From Pollenia angustigena (lineage: Eukaryota; Arthropoda; Insecta; Diptera; Polleniidae), in assembly GCA_930367215.1 (NCBI GenBank), contig OV884058.1, positions 214,686,208 through 214,750,207 on the forward strand: a DNA stretch of 64,000 bases, given 5' to 3'. Below the pieces are notes generated by a model. The model was not told the DNA's origin. It worked only from the letters and a program-made list of their open reading frames with translations, and did no database searches. Of this stretch, positions 1 to 10,275 are shown piece by piece. Each line of letters opens with the position of its first letter. Position 1 is the first letter of the stretch. The translations under genes and the position numbers were made by a program.

Positions 1-197
1 CCTTATATATTGTGCACTCTATAATCCGAATTCATTCCAACTTTATAATTTACAATAAATATATTAAACAACAAAGCATACAAACTGTTGAGCAGTCTTA
101 TGTTTGCTGGGATAGATGCCGATGCATTTACGCATGGGTTTGATTCTTCTTTTTTGTTATTTTAAATACGAAAAAGCTCGCACACATGCGTTCTGTT
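1..197. other. AT-rich sequence, no gene seen
   Basis: No coding region, RNA gene or repeat end could be recognised here. The short open frames have no family features. Confidence 0.5.
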
Positions 198-303
198 CAG
201 GCCTGCCATTTTTGCCGATTTATCGGCATTTTGCCGATTTTTTGCCCCTAAATTATCAAAGTGCCGATTTGCCGATTTTTGCTCCAAAAATGCCGATTTT
301 TTG
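198..303 (+). mobile_element. hAT-like terminus with TGCCGATTT words
   Basis: The segment opens CAGGCCTGCCA, close to the YAGGGTTGCCA ends of other hAT-like elements in this window. Within about 100 bases the word TGCCGATTT or its close variants occurs about five times, partly as the inverted form ATCGGCA. Clustered short words just inside an end are typical of transposase-binding subterminal repeats in hAT elements. No matching right end or target duplication was found, so this is probably one end of a broken copy. Confidence 0.45.
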
Positions 304-612
304 ACTAACACGTAAAAGGCGATTACTTTTTGTTTGTTTGATAATAATACACTAACTTTAAGCGATACTGAAACAGTTGTAACATTGAAAAGAGACAACT
401 GTTATTAAGTCAGCGCTTCTACTAAAGAAAAAGGTGTTAGTTTTATTCAATATTAAATGCAGTGTTTGTAATGTGTGTTGGGTTAATACATTTTTATTTG
501 AAAAATATTCCACTATGAAGAATTAAAGGCCAAAGTTAAAAAAGAAATAATTTTTAAACCTAAAATAATTCAGTTAAAATTTTTTTTCTATTAGGAAATT
601 ATACAACACTTT
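304..612. other. AT-rich sequence, no gene seen
   Basis: Nothing recognisable. It may be the interior of the preceding element, but nothing in the sequence proves this. Confidence 0.4.
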
Positions 613-2650
613 TTATACCCTTCACCACAGGTGTAAAAGGGTATATATAAGTTTGTCATAACGTTTGTAATTTCCACAATATTGCTTTTAGACCCCATAA
701 AGTATATATATTCTGGGTCCATATGAGAAGAGAAGTTGATTTAACGATGTCCGTCTGTCCGTCTGACCGTCTGTCTGTCTTACGTTTGATATGTGTTTTC
801 CGGATAATCCAGACATGATAGCGGCTAGGTTGTTTTACATTTATGTTACATACAGTCCACCATCTCTTGCTATTGAAAAGCAGCCAGATCGGTCCAAAAA
901 TGACGTAGATATGAGCAAAAAACCACGACTACCTCTAAATTTTTCCAAAAATCCCTTGTTGTTGTTGTATTTTTTTTATTTCTGTATATCTTGAGAACGG
1001 CAAGAGCCAAAGTTTCCAAATTAGGTACACAATAAACACCATCCTACAAAATGTGGGACGGATTGGAGAAGTGGGCGTGGTACCTCCCGTACAAAAAAAT
1101 TAAAAATTTTATAAAAACCTTAATTCCTATGTCCTATGGATATGAATTATATATCAAAATATCGGAAATTTTTAGAAGAACATATTTTATAAAAAACTCG
1201 GGAAAATCGGTTCAGATGCAAAAAAGTTATGACCAAAATTAAATTTTTTTTTAAATACCCAACTTTCGGGAACCATAGATCTCCCCGAGTCCAAGCTTTA
1301 TAACTAAAGTAAATGGTAAATTTCTTCTTCAACACGTGGGTATATAAATCTGCCAAATCGGTTAAAAAATGGCAGAGTTATAACCGAAATACTGAATCCA
1401 CAAAAATTACTCTTTTTTATTTATAATTAACTTTGTTAAAATATATATTTACAAGTTTATATAAATATTTATATATAAATATAACTTAAGTAAATGGTAA
1501 AAATCTTCCTTAACACGTCGGTATATAAAACTATCAAATCGGTTAGACAATGGGTAATTTATGAGCAAAATACTCCAAAAATGGGCTAAAAAACATCAAA
1601 ATTTTTATAAAAACCTAAATTTTAGGGCTGCTATACGTCCTATGGATATGACTTATATACCAAAATATCTGAAATTTCTTGTAGAACATATTTTATAAAA
1701 AACTCGGAAAAATCGGTTCAGATACAAAAAAGTTATGACCGAAATTAAATTTTTTTTTTAAATACCAACTTTCGGGAACCATTGATCTCCCCGTGTCCAA
1801 GCTTTATAACTAAAGTAAATGGTAAATTTCTTCTTCAACACGTGGGTATATAAATCTGCCAAATCGGTTAAAAAATGGCAGAGTTATAACCGAAATACTG
1901 AATTTACAAAAATTACTCTTTTTTATAATTAACTTTGTTAAAATATATATTTACAAGGGTATATATTCTTCCTTAACACGTCGGTATATAAAACTATCAA
2001 ATCGGTTAGACAATGGGTAATTTATGAGCAAAATACTCCAAAAATGGGCTAAAAAACATCAAAATTTTTATAAAAACCTAAATTTTAGGGCTGCTATACG
2101 TGCTATGGATATGACTTATATACTAAAATATCTGAAATTTCTTGTAGAACATATTTTATAAAAAACTCGGAAAAATCGGTTCAGATACAAAAAAATTTTT
2201 TTTTTAAATACCCACTTTCGGGAACCATAGATCTCCCCGAGTCCAAGCTTTATAACTAAAGTAAATGGTAAATTTCTTCTTCAACACGTCGGTATATAAA
2301 TCTGCCAAATCGGTTAAAAAATGGCAGAGTTATAACCGAAATACTGAATCCACAAAAATTACTCTTTTTTATAATTAACTTTGTTAAAATATATATTTAC
2401 AAGTTTATATAAATGTTTATATATAAATATAACTTAAGTAAATGGTAAAATTCTTCCTTAACACGTCGGTATATAAAACTATCAAATCGGTTAGACAATG
2501 GGTAATTTATGAGCAAAATACTCAAAAAATGGGCTAAAAAACATCAAAATTTTTATAAAAACCTAAGTTTTAGGGCTGCTATACGTCCTATGGATATGAC
2601 TTATATATCAAAATGTCGGAAATTTGTATGAGTTATAACAGAAATACTGG
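613..2650 (+). mobile_element. DINE/Helentron-like interspersed repeat with internal tandem array
   Basis: The head begins TATACCCTTCACC, continues through CCCATAAAGTATATATATTC, and has a GTCCGTCTGTCCGTCTG tract at about 746-780. This order resembles the heads of DINE-1/INE-1-like Helentrons of Drosophila, recalled from general knowledge and not searched. Downstream lies a tandem array (separate entry). Related pieces occur at 3311-3545, 11565-11790 and 57068-58275, which supports an interspersed family. No protein is encoded, so it would be non-autonomous. The right boundary is approximate. Confidence 0.5.
1090..2640 (+). repeat. Tandem array of ~460-506 bp units, about 3.3 copies
   Basis: The landmark TCGGTTCAGAT recurs at about 1207, 1713 and 2176, giving spacings of 506 and 463 bases. 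CAACACGTSGGTATATAAA and CTATGGATATGA recur in the same order. The second and third units share variants absent from the first, such as TAGGGCTGCTATACG. The fourth unit is cut off after about 2640. Length differences between units come from small internal deletions. There is no sign of coding. Confidence 0.85.
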
Positions 2651-2890
2651 GGTGTAATCACCGCATACGATATCGAACAAAATTCATCGAAATTATTTAT
2701 TTTGGTATCTTGAAACTCGATATAGAATGAAATGTATTGAATTTGAAATAATAGCATTCGACATCGAGTAACTCGACATTACATTTATCGAGTTTTCATT
2801 CGATACGCCAGTGTCTATCGTATGCAAAAAAAATTCAATAGTTTATTCGATATATCATATTTACGGTCTTAATTGAGAAAAAAAACATAG
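2650..2890. repeat. Possible small inverted-repeat element with CGATA/TCGA words
   Basis: GCATACGATA at 2663-2672 is repeated in inverted form at 2816-2825, and the interior is rich in TCGA and CGAT. The left side (GGGGTGTAATCACCGCATACG) partly resembles the terminal repeat of the element at 44651. No clear target duplication was found, so the call is weak. Confidence 0.3.
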
Positions 2891-2913
2891 TTTTTTTATA
2901 CAAAAACTACACT

Positions 2914-3071
2914 GCCCCGGTAGACTAGCTGGTAGTGAGCTAGTCTATCAGCACCGAGGTTACATGTTCGAATCCCACCAGAGACAGAAAAAAAAAAATA
3001 AAAATAAAATAAAGTAAAATAAAATAAGAAAAAAGAAAAAAAAAATAAAAAAAAAAATAAAAAAAAAAAAA
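2914..3071 (+). mobile_element. tRNA-derived SINE with A-rich tail
   Basis: The head reads GCCCCGGTAGACTAGCTGGT and contains an A-box-like TAGCTGGTAGTGAG. A B-box-like GTTCGAATCCC follows about 40 bases later, then AGAGACAG and a long A-rich tail (AAAATAAAA units) to about 3071. The same head occurs at 59803 and, inverted, at 8100-8222. A tRNA-like head with Pol III boxes and an A-rich tail identifies a SINE. This copy lacks the CTGCAGACAAGCG body present in the other two. Confidence 0.7.
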
Positions 3072-3310
3072 TTTTACTTTATTGAAAGTATTCATCCAAT
3101 GAATAATATTCATGGATCTAATGTAATGTTTCATTAAGTCCTTTTAATGAAAGAGGTTTCATTGATCCAACGAAGCGCTGCATAGGTTCCTTTATAATGC
3201 AATTTTTCATGGGATTAATGTCAAAATTCGTTAGTATTGCGAAGAAAATTCTTTCAGTGTACGATAGAATGCAGTGATTAGAACCCTGAATTCCCGAAAA
3301 TTACTCTTTT

Positions 3311-3545
3311 TATACCCTTCACCGAAGGTAAAAAGGTATATACAATATTGATCCTACACCCTATAAAGTACATATATTCTGGGCCCTTATGAAAAGCGAA
3401 GTTCAAAACCGGTTGTCTCTTATTAAAAAAAAAAAATATTTACCAGTTTTATTTAGTTTTTGTCTAGTTGCTCTGTATTCTGCTCGCACAATGGTGAAGG
3501 GTATATAAGATTCGGCACAGCCGAATATAGCACTCTTACTTGTTT
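3311..3545 (+). mobile_element. Short DINE/Helentron-like repeat, both ends present
   Basis: It starts TATACCCTTCACC, has CCTATAAAGTACATATATTC soon after, and ends GGTGAAGGGTATATAAGATT followed by the stem TTCGGCACAGCCGAA and GCACTCTTACTTG. The outer TATACCCTTCACC and inner GGTGAAGGGTATA are inverted copies of each other. It is an internally deleted, non-coding member of the family at 613. Confidence 0.6.
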
Positions 3546-3574
3546 TTAATTGATTTCGTTTTGTTTTCAAGCAA

Positions 3575-3690
3575 TTTATGTGCAAATAACCTACGTAAGA
3601 GGGAATGCGACCAATTGCGTAATTGTAGGGCAGCAGTATGTGTTTTATTTTTGTAAAAATTAAACTATATCGATTTGCACCGAATTATAA
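3575..3690 (+). repeat. Segment repeated in inverted orientation at 8650-8780
   Basis: TGCAAATAACCTACGT, AATTGTAGGGCA, TATGTGTTTTATT and AAATTATATCGATT-like blocks appear here and, in the same order on the minus strand, at about 8650-8780. Both copies flank P-element-like fragments, so they may be the non-coding or 5' part of that P-like family. This is inference; the protein content is not recognisable. Confidence 0.45.
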
Positions 3691-3788
3691 TTCCATTTTT
3701 TAGATTATTTAATTACGTACTTACCATGTGTGTATGTATACATTAGGGCGGGTCGATTTGTATTGATGGAAAAAAATTAAAAATCGTA

Positions 3789-4154
3789 TAGCAAAAACGT
3801 AATATACATAAAATTCTAAGAAAATTCTCCGAAGAAACCATGGGTCTAAAATAAAATCCTAATCCGCGCCTCTCGACTTGAACATTTTTTTACTTGGCTG
3901 AAAATTTTTTTTAATGTAAAAAAAATTTTGAGTGTAAAAAAATAAAAAGTGCAAAAGAACTACGTTACTAAATAGTTTTATTCAAAATATTCGATTTCTT
4001 TTTGGAAAAAGCTATTTTTTAAAAATTTTTTTTTTTTTTGCAAAGGCGGGCATAAAAATTTTCAAGTCGAGAGGCGCGGATTAGGATTTTATTTTAGACC
4101 CATGGTTTCTTCGGAGAATTTTCTTAGAATTTTATGTAGATTACGTTTTTGCTA
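3789..4154. mobile_element. Foldback/MITE with ~100-bp inverted repeats
   Basis: The left arm (about 3789-3890) and right arm (about 4057-4154) are inverted copies with few mismatches. Both carry GCAAAAACGTAAT, CTAAGAAAATTCTCCGAAG, CCATGGGTCTAAAATAAAA and CCTAATCCGCGCCTCTCGAC. The 170-base centre is A/T-rich. It lies between P-like fragments, probably as a later insertion. The superfamily is unknown because no exact target duplication could be set. Confidence 0.75.
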
Positions 4155-4435
4155 TGAGTATTTATTAAGTTTACGTATGAGCTCTTTACAAGTTTAATGG
4201 TTTAAAATTTTAAGTTTTTCAGTACTTGATAATTTGTATTTGTAAGTTTCCCATATGGAATGCTTCCGTAATAATAATAAGAACTAGTAAATTAAGCATC
4301 TCCATCCTGTGTTTATAACATACGTCATTCTCCTCAAACCAAAAAGAATAAATTGAATTTTTGGTACAACTCACGCATTACTAAACAATAAATTTTTTTA
4401 TGCCTTTCATTTCTTTATTTTGTAAAAATATTTTT

Positions 4436-4735
4436 TCAAAGACCTTTATGTATATGAATTTTACAAACTTCAAAAAATAAGTCAGAGGGGGCACCCAAAC
4501 CTCCAAAGTCGGATTCTTTTTGATAATTTTTTGCATGAATAAACTTTTCTGAAGGATATGACAAAATTTGCGCTGGTTTTATTATATCCATACGACATTT
4601 AACGCATGATATTCGTTGTGCTAAGTAACCAACAAAATATTGACTCGATGTAAATTCTATTGGCACATTGTTGGATGTAAAAGAATCAGCATCTTCATTA
4701 AAATGTTCTTCTGCGATTTCTATTTCAGGGGTGTG
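4436..4735 (-). pseudogene. P-element-like transposase C-terminal fragment
   Basis: The minus-strand translation contains the block TSSQYFVGYLAQRISCVKC, then RMDIIK and SDLFFEVCKIHI. The plus-strand P-like copy just to the right has the matching block TSSRYFIGYITQRVSCTKC, RMDMIK and SDLFFEICKINI. The two are diverged copies of one C-terminal region. The upstream part EDADSF also matches the neighbour's ESADSF. The fragment stops at about 4735, where the oppositely oriented copy begins, so the two meet head to head and point outward. No catalytic region is left here. Confidence 0.65.
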
Positions 4736-4744
4736 AGTACTCTC

Positions 4745-5722
4745 TGATGTACTGCCAGTACTTTGAGTATCTTCTAAAAAAACTCGATAACTGCTTTGAC
4801 TGTTTAAATAGTAAAAATTTCAATGATCCCAACCCGATGAAACGTGGGTTAAGGCTTAATAATAAAACTTGGGAAGTACTGCAAGAGCTAGTTTCGTACA
4901 TACGGCAAGTTGAATATTTCGGTATATATAATATTCTGCATCAGTGGACTAATCGAAACCACCAGTGGTATATTATCGTTAACTGAGGAAATGTTACAAG
5001 AAAATTCTAATTTACTTACCATTATAACTAGCCGTTTTAACCAAGACCCATTAGAAAACGTATTTTCATATGTACGCGCCAAAGGTGGCCATTGTAAAAA
5101 CCCTTCTGTTCACGAATTCAACATCGCAAAAACCAAGCTTTTATCTTTAAAAATAATGCAATTTAGTTCCTTAAAAAATTGTGCAGAAGATGACGCAATA
5201 TATTTTCCACTTGACTTTCAAAACATTTTAGAAGTTAATGACAGTGTATCACCTAAAAATCCCCCCTTGATAGATATCGCAGATATATACCAGGAAAATG
5301 AAGCATATTTTGATGAAAGTGCCGACAGCTTTAACTCTGTGAATGTGTCAATAGAACTTACTTCTAGTCGATATTTCATTGGCTACATAACGCAACGAGT
5401 ATCCTGCACTAAATGCCGAATGGATATGATTAAACATCTCAAATTTTAACATACCCATCATTAATCTGATTTTGGAAGTTTATGTTCACCTTCTGATTTG
5501 TTTTTCGAAATATGCAAAATTAACATAAAAGTTTTCGAAAATTTATTTTTAAAGAACATAGCAATGAAACACAAAAAAAAAGTTATTATGGAGCAGTGCG
5601 TAGAATGTACTAATAATACAATTTATTCGTTTTGGTTTGACGAGAAAAATTATTGTTACAACCATAGATTGGAATTTTTAAATTTGCTTATATTGGTATT
5701 ACCAAGAAAGCATTCCTCTTGA
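4745..5722 (+). pseudogene. P-element-like transposase, C-terminal half, frameshifted
   Basis: The first part, in one frame (about 4745-4910), reads DNCFDCLNSKN..MKRGLRLNNKTWEVL. After a frameshift near 4910-4925, the next frame (to 5449) reads SGLIETTSGILSLTEEML, then FNQDPLENVFSYVRAKGG and NPSVHEFNIAKTKLL. The block [L/F]NQD.LEN.F..[I/V]R..GG..[N]PS..EF is diagnostic of the C-terminal RNase-H-fold part of P-element/THAP9 transposases. A stop after 5449 and another frame (5498-5722, with CVECTNN and YCYNHRLEF) carry the remainder. The N-terminal THAP domain and most of the catalytic core are missing, so this copy cannot be functional. Confidence 0.75.
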
Positions 5723-6000
5723 GAGACATATAATACAAAACTTCGAAAGCTGAAAAAGCTAAAATTTTAAAACATTAATAGGTATGTACTTGTCGTATTA
5801 CTCGTCATTATAATCCTATCGTTAATAATTTTGTAGATCTAATTATGCTTTTGCTGATCCGTGTACGAGGCTATGTCATCAATATAATTATTTATCTGAA
5901 TTTGTTGATTATTATTTAAGTTGTTTAAGTTGCTGTAAAATATAACACTTTTTACATAAATAAATAAATAATTAGTATTGTGCGAGTGTTAAAATACAAA

Positions 6001-7987
6001 GTTAAAATACAATTTGGTTTAAGGATTGATGTTTGACTAGTGACGTCAGCAGTCGTCGATGGCTGCGAGTGTAAGACGGCAAATCCATCTGAGGAGATCG
6101 AGTGGTTGCGATCGAAACATGTCATGGTAACCTGCCGGCCAGGGTTCGAGCCCGAGCCACGTCAAGAATGAAAGATTATCAATAACAATTTTAATTAATT
6201 TTCATGTTGTAAAATTCCTTTCTTCATAAAAATAATTTAATAAAAATTAAATTTCATGAACTTAAGCCTAATTAAAAATATTAAAAATTTGGATTAAAAA
6301 CCATAAATAGTTCAACAAAATAACCACAATACTAATTATTGTTAAAAGCTAAGGCACGAGCTCTATTTGTACATTTGTCCTTCAAGTTGTGCTGAAAAAG
6401 GTCAACATAAAAGAGAAAGACAAAGTGAAAAAACAAAAAAATGTACTTGGACTTCAAGAAAAATTCTTGACGAAAGTACGAAAAAACAGAAGTAAAGGAA
6501 AAAACATGTAAAATCAATTAAAATGGATAATCATTCAGGAAAGCAAATTTCGATCTACCAAATGTTAAAATACAATTTGGTTTAAGGATTGATGTTTGAC
6601 TAGTGACGTCAGCAGTCGTCGATGGCTGCGAGTGTAAGACGGCAAATCCATCTGAGGAGATCGAGTGGTTGCGATCGAAACATGTCATGGTAACCTGCCG
6701 GCCAGGGTTCGAGCTTGAGCCACGTCGAGAATGAAAGATTATCAATAACAATTTTAATTAATTTTCATGTTGTAAAATTCCTTTCTTCATAAAAATAATT
6801 TAATAAAAATTAAATTTCATGAACTTAAGCCTAATTAAATATATTAAAAATTTGGATTAAAAACCATAAATAGTTCAACAAAATAACCACAATACTAATT
6901 ATTGTTAAAAGCTAAGGCACGAGCTCTATTTGTACATTTGTCCTTCAAGTTGTGCTGAAAAAGGTCAACAGAAAAGAGAAAGACAAAGTGAAAAAACAAA
7001 AAAATGTACTTGGACTTCAAGAAAAATTCTTGACGAAAGTACGAAAAAACAGAAGTAAAGGAAAAAACATGTAAAATCAATTAAAATGGATAATCATTCA
7101 GGAAAGCAAATTTCGATCTACCAAATGTTAAAATACAATTTGGTTTAAGGATTGATGTTTGACTAGTGACGTCAGCAGTCGTCGATGGCTGCGAGTGTAA
7201 GACGGCAAATCCATCTGAGGAGATCGAGTGGTTGCGATCGAAACATGTCATGGTAACCTGCCGGCCAGGGTTCGAGCTTGAGCCACGTCGAGAATGAAAG
7301 ATTATCAATAACAATTTTAATTAATTTTCATGTTGTAAAATTCCTTTCTTCATAAAAATAATTTAATAAAAATTAAATTTCATGAACTTAAGCCTAATTA
7401 AATATATTAAAAATTTGGATTAAAAACCATAAATAGTTCAACAAAATAACCACAATACTAATTATTGTTAAAAGCTAAGGCACGAGCTCTATTTGTACAT
7501 TTGTCCTTCAAGTTGTGCTGAAAAAGGTCAACAGAAAAGAGAAAGACAAAGTGAAAAAACAAAAAAATGTACTTGGACTTCAAGAAAAATTCTTGACGAA
7601 AGTACGAAAAAACAGAAGTAAAGGAAAAAACATGTAAAATCAATTAAAATGGATAATCATTCAGGAAAGCAAATTTCGATCTACCAAATGTTAAAATACA
7701 ATTTGGTTTAAGGATTGATGTTTGACTAGTGACGTCAGCAGTCGTCGATGGCTGCGAGTGTAAGACGGCAAATCCCTCTGAGGAGATCGAGTGGTTGCGA
7801 TCGAAACATGTCATGGTAACCTGCCGGCCAGGGTTCGAGCCCGAGCCACGTCGAGAATGAAAGATTATCAATAACAATTTTAATTAATTTTCATGTTGTA
7901 AAATTCCTTTCTTCATAAAAATAATTTAATAAAAATTAAATTTCATGAACTTAAGCCTAATTAAAAATATTAAAAATTTGGATTAAA
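6001..7987 (+). repeat. Tandem array of 563-bp monomers (3 full, 1 partial)
   Basis: Monomers start at 6001, 6564, 7127 and 7690 with GTTAAAATACAATTTGG, giving an exact 563-base period three times. The fourth copy stops at about 7987. Copies are nearly identical. Units 2 and 3 share changes (GAGCTTGAGCC, CAACAGAAAAGAG), while units 1 and 4 share GAGCCCGAGCC. Each monomer contains CRE-like TGACGTCA (6041, 6604, 7167, 7730) and a tRNA-like region: A-box-like GATCGAGTGG (6096-6105) and B-box-like GGTTCGAGCCC (6143-6153) 37 bases apart. It could be a satellite seeded by a tRNA-derived SINE. No coding potential is seen. Confidence 0.9.
6096..6153 (+). promoter_or_regulatory. Pol III-like A and B boxes in each 563-bp monomer
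   Basis: GATCGAGTGG (like RGYNNARNGG) and GGTTCGAGCCC (like GGTTCGANTCC) have the order and spacing of an internal Pol III promoter. They recur at +563, +1126 and +1689. In the second and third monomers the B box is altered to GGTTCGAGCTT, so only units 1 and 4 keep a good match. Function is inferred. Confidence 0.4.
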
Positions 7988-8099
7988 ATAAATAAATAAA
8001 AATAAAAGTATAATATGCGAACAATATTAATAATATGGCTTTGATTTTATTGGATTTCATTCTATATATTGTAAGTAGCGAAATCCACATATTTTTTTT

Positions 8100-8222
8100 G
8101 TCCTATCCTAATCCCGCGAAGCTCTTCGCTTGTCTGCAGGAAAGAAACCAGAGTATCTAACGGGAATCGAACCCGCAACCCCAGCGCTGATCGACTAGCT
8201 CCGGTAGGCTAGTTGGTAGTGC
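8100..8222 (-). mobile_element. SINE copy, inverted at its head
   Basis: On the minus strand about 8200-8100 reads GATCAGCGCTGGGG, the B-box region GGGTTCGATTCCCGTTAG, CTGGTTTCTTTCCTGCAG and GCGGGATTAGGATAGG, as in the SINE at 59803. At 8200 the sequence switches to a plus-strand head (CTCCGGTAGGCTAGTTGGT, to 8222). The head is therefore present in inverted orientation next to the truncated copy, which indicates a rearrangement or a two-copy chimera. Confidence 0.6.
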
Positions 8223-8225
8223 TTA

Positions 8226-8350
8226 TTGCTTTATCTTGTAAAAACATTTTTGCAGACCTTTACAAGAATTTTACAAACTTCAAAAAGTAAGACGGAAGGA
8301 GCACACAAACTTTCAAAGCCTGAATCTGTTGCATAATTTGTGATAATAAA
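8226..8350 (-). pseudogene. Third P-like C-terminal fragment
   Basis: ATTTTACAAACTTCAAAAA, then GTAAG..GGAGCAC.CAAAC.T.CAAAG, matches the 3' coding part of the minus-strand P-like fragment at about 4440-4520, with more substitutions. It starts immediately after the inverted SINE head. It is too short and decayed for a clean translation, and the identification rests on nucleotide similarity to the neighbouring fragment. Confidence 0.5.
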
Positions 8351-8877
8351 ATTGGATTTTTCGGCGGAAACGATTTAATAATTTTTCAAATAATACAATT
8401 TTAATAAAAATAAAATTGAAAGAAATTCATTCATACATTTTTATGAAAATTAAAAGTATTTTGATTATCATCAAATTCACATTAAACCATACTTGTGAGT
8501 TTTTTATTACTAACACAATTACAAAATTGTGAGTTTGATGAGGCATGTTAATGCGTGTGCTTTAGAAAACATAAAATATCTTTTATGAACAAAGCAGTTT
8601 ATTCTTTCAGAAAAATTATTTTTTATATGCCTACAATTGTTTAAATTTAGACAATAACAGCATTTGAACTTCGGTGCGAATCGATATAATTTAATCTGTA
8701 CAACAATAAAACACATATTATTGCCCTACAATTAATATCTGTCACATTTGGTTTAACGTAGGTTATTTGCACAGAAATGGAATGCAAACAAAACATGTTT
8801 TATTATTTAAATGAGTATTCAACGAGAAAACCAGACTTCTTTTATTTTTTTTTTATTTTTTTAATGCAATGTATACA
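8351..8877. other. AT-rich sequence with repeat of 3575-3690
   Basis: About 8650-8780 on the minus strand matches 3575-3690 (blocks TGCAAATAACCTACGT and ATGTGTTTTATT). The remainder is AT-rich. A 65-codon minus-strand frame lies here, but I cannot assign it to a family. Confidence 0.4.
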
Positions 8878-9303
8878 CCCTGCAAATAAAATTGGACCAC
8901 CTGACCCATTTTGATAAAATGGACTACTCCATGGACTAGTCCGATGTAATGCAAGCATGGACCATGCCATTGTTAAAAAGTGTTTGTAGTGAGACGACAT
9001 GGCTTCGTTTTTTAACGACATGCTTTCGTGTTTAAACGACTTCAAAACTAATCCTCTTGAGTATACCATGGAGTAGTTTTAAAACTACTCCTTACTGGTC
9101 CAAAGGTGGGTTATATACCATGGAGTAGTTTTAAAACTACTCCTTAGTGGTCCAAAGGTGGGTTATATGGTCCTCTCCTAGGACATCGTAATGTTAAATA
9201 GACCAGGTTTTTTCCATACGTTTGGGTTACTTGTGGACTAGTCCTGGTCCCTTGTGGACTACTCTTTACACGCGTGTTTGGACTGGTCCTATTATTTGCA
9301 GGG
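8878..9303. mobile_element. MITE-like CCCTGCAAATAA element, copy 1
   Basis: The ends are CCCTGCAAATAAAATTGGACC and its imperfect inverse GGTCCTATTATTTGCAGGG. The body contains GGACTACTCCATGGACTAG, TTTTAAAACTACTCC and CTAGGACATCGTAATG, shared with copies at 25251, 44329 and 48849. The 8-base flanks TGTATACA and CACATACA are only partly alike, so a decayed 8-bp target duplication is possible. A 52-base internal segment (starts 9063 and 9115) is tandemly duplicated only in this copy. Non-coding. Confidence 0.75.
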
Positions 9304-10189
9304 CACATACAAACCCACACACTCGTGTGCACATACATATACGCTGATAAGTGAGAAAATTTCTCTGAGAGTAATAATAAAAACTGTAATTTACTCTCAC
9401 AAGCAGTGTTGCCTCTTTGTGGGTAATTACCCGAATTTGGTATAATTTTTACGGTCGTGGGTAGAGCGTGGGTAATTTCTCTAAGGTGTTATTCAGGTGT
9501 AATTTGAAATTTTTACTTCAGATGCCCAAATAAAATCAAGATTCGATTTCAGCGATGACATTTATTTCTTTTTAAATATTGTTGCTAAAAATGCACAGCC
9601 TTCTGAACCAAAGTCTCGGTTTCTTTTTAAGAAAAGACTTCAAGCATTAAACATACATATATTTTCAAATGTTTGGTAATGAATGTCGCAAGATGGACCC
9701 TTAGCTTCGGATAAAGATGCCTATCATAGTAATTTAGAACCTGAAGTTTATTGAAAAAAGTTATTCAAACTAAAAATTTGCCTGGGGGAAGATATGTTTC
9801 CAATATTGCAACACATAATTAATTTTATTTCTATCTTGCTACTATTTAATGCTTTAGTTTAAAGAATATAATGGTAGAAACCGAATTTGAGTGAAACAAA
9901 CTACTATAGAATAATTCTTTGAAAAAAACAGAAAAGAAAGAATTCTTGTATTGTGTATGCTTTTTGATACATTTCATTTTGATTTTATTTACTGAAGTAC
10001 ATATATGATAGGCCTGGCCAATTTGGCCAATTGCAACGCCCACGGTGTTTAAATTTACACTTTTTTCTCATTTTCTTGTAAAAACCCCTTTGATTGAGGA
10101 ATACATGAAGTTTCGTTCTAATATACTTAATAATTATATAAAAAAAACCCTGGAAAAAAATATGTTTTTGTACGAAGTTTAACTTTGAT

Positions 10190-10275
10190 ATTTCAAAACC
10201 GAAAACCGAACCGAAACCGGCCTTTAAAAACCGAAACCGCGGTTTCACATTTTTACGGTTTTTAGCAAACTCTAG
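10190..10275. repeat. AAACCGAAACCG word cluster inside hAT copy A
   Basis: AACCGAAAACCGAACCGAAA and AAACCGAAACCGCGG words, then TTTTTAGCAAACTCTA, form a compact low-complexity block like the subterminal repeats of other hAT-like ends here (read inverted, it opens TAGAGTTTGCTAAAAACCG). It may be the end of a nested, truncated element. No second end was found. Confidence 0.35.

Noticed and set aside
2914..3000. True tRNA gene
   Set aside because: A and B boxes are present, but the sequence does not fold into a clean cloverleaf by eye and carries an A-rich tail, so it is a SINE.
6096..6170. tRNA genes in the 563-bp array
   Set aside because: No acceptor stem or anticodon arm can be paired; only the promoter-like boxes resemble a tRNA.
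6001..7987. CRISPR-like array
   Set aside because: Repeats are 563 bases, head to tail without spacers, in a eukaryotic context.
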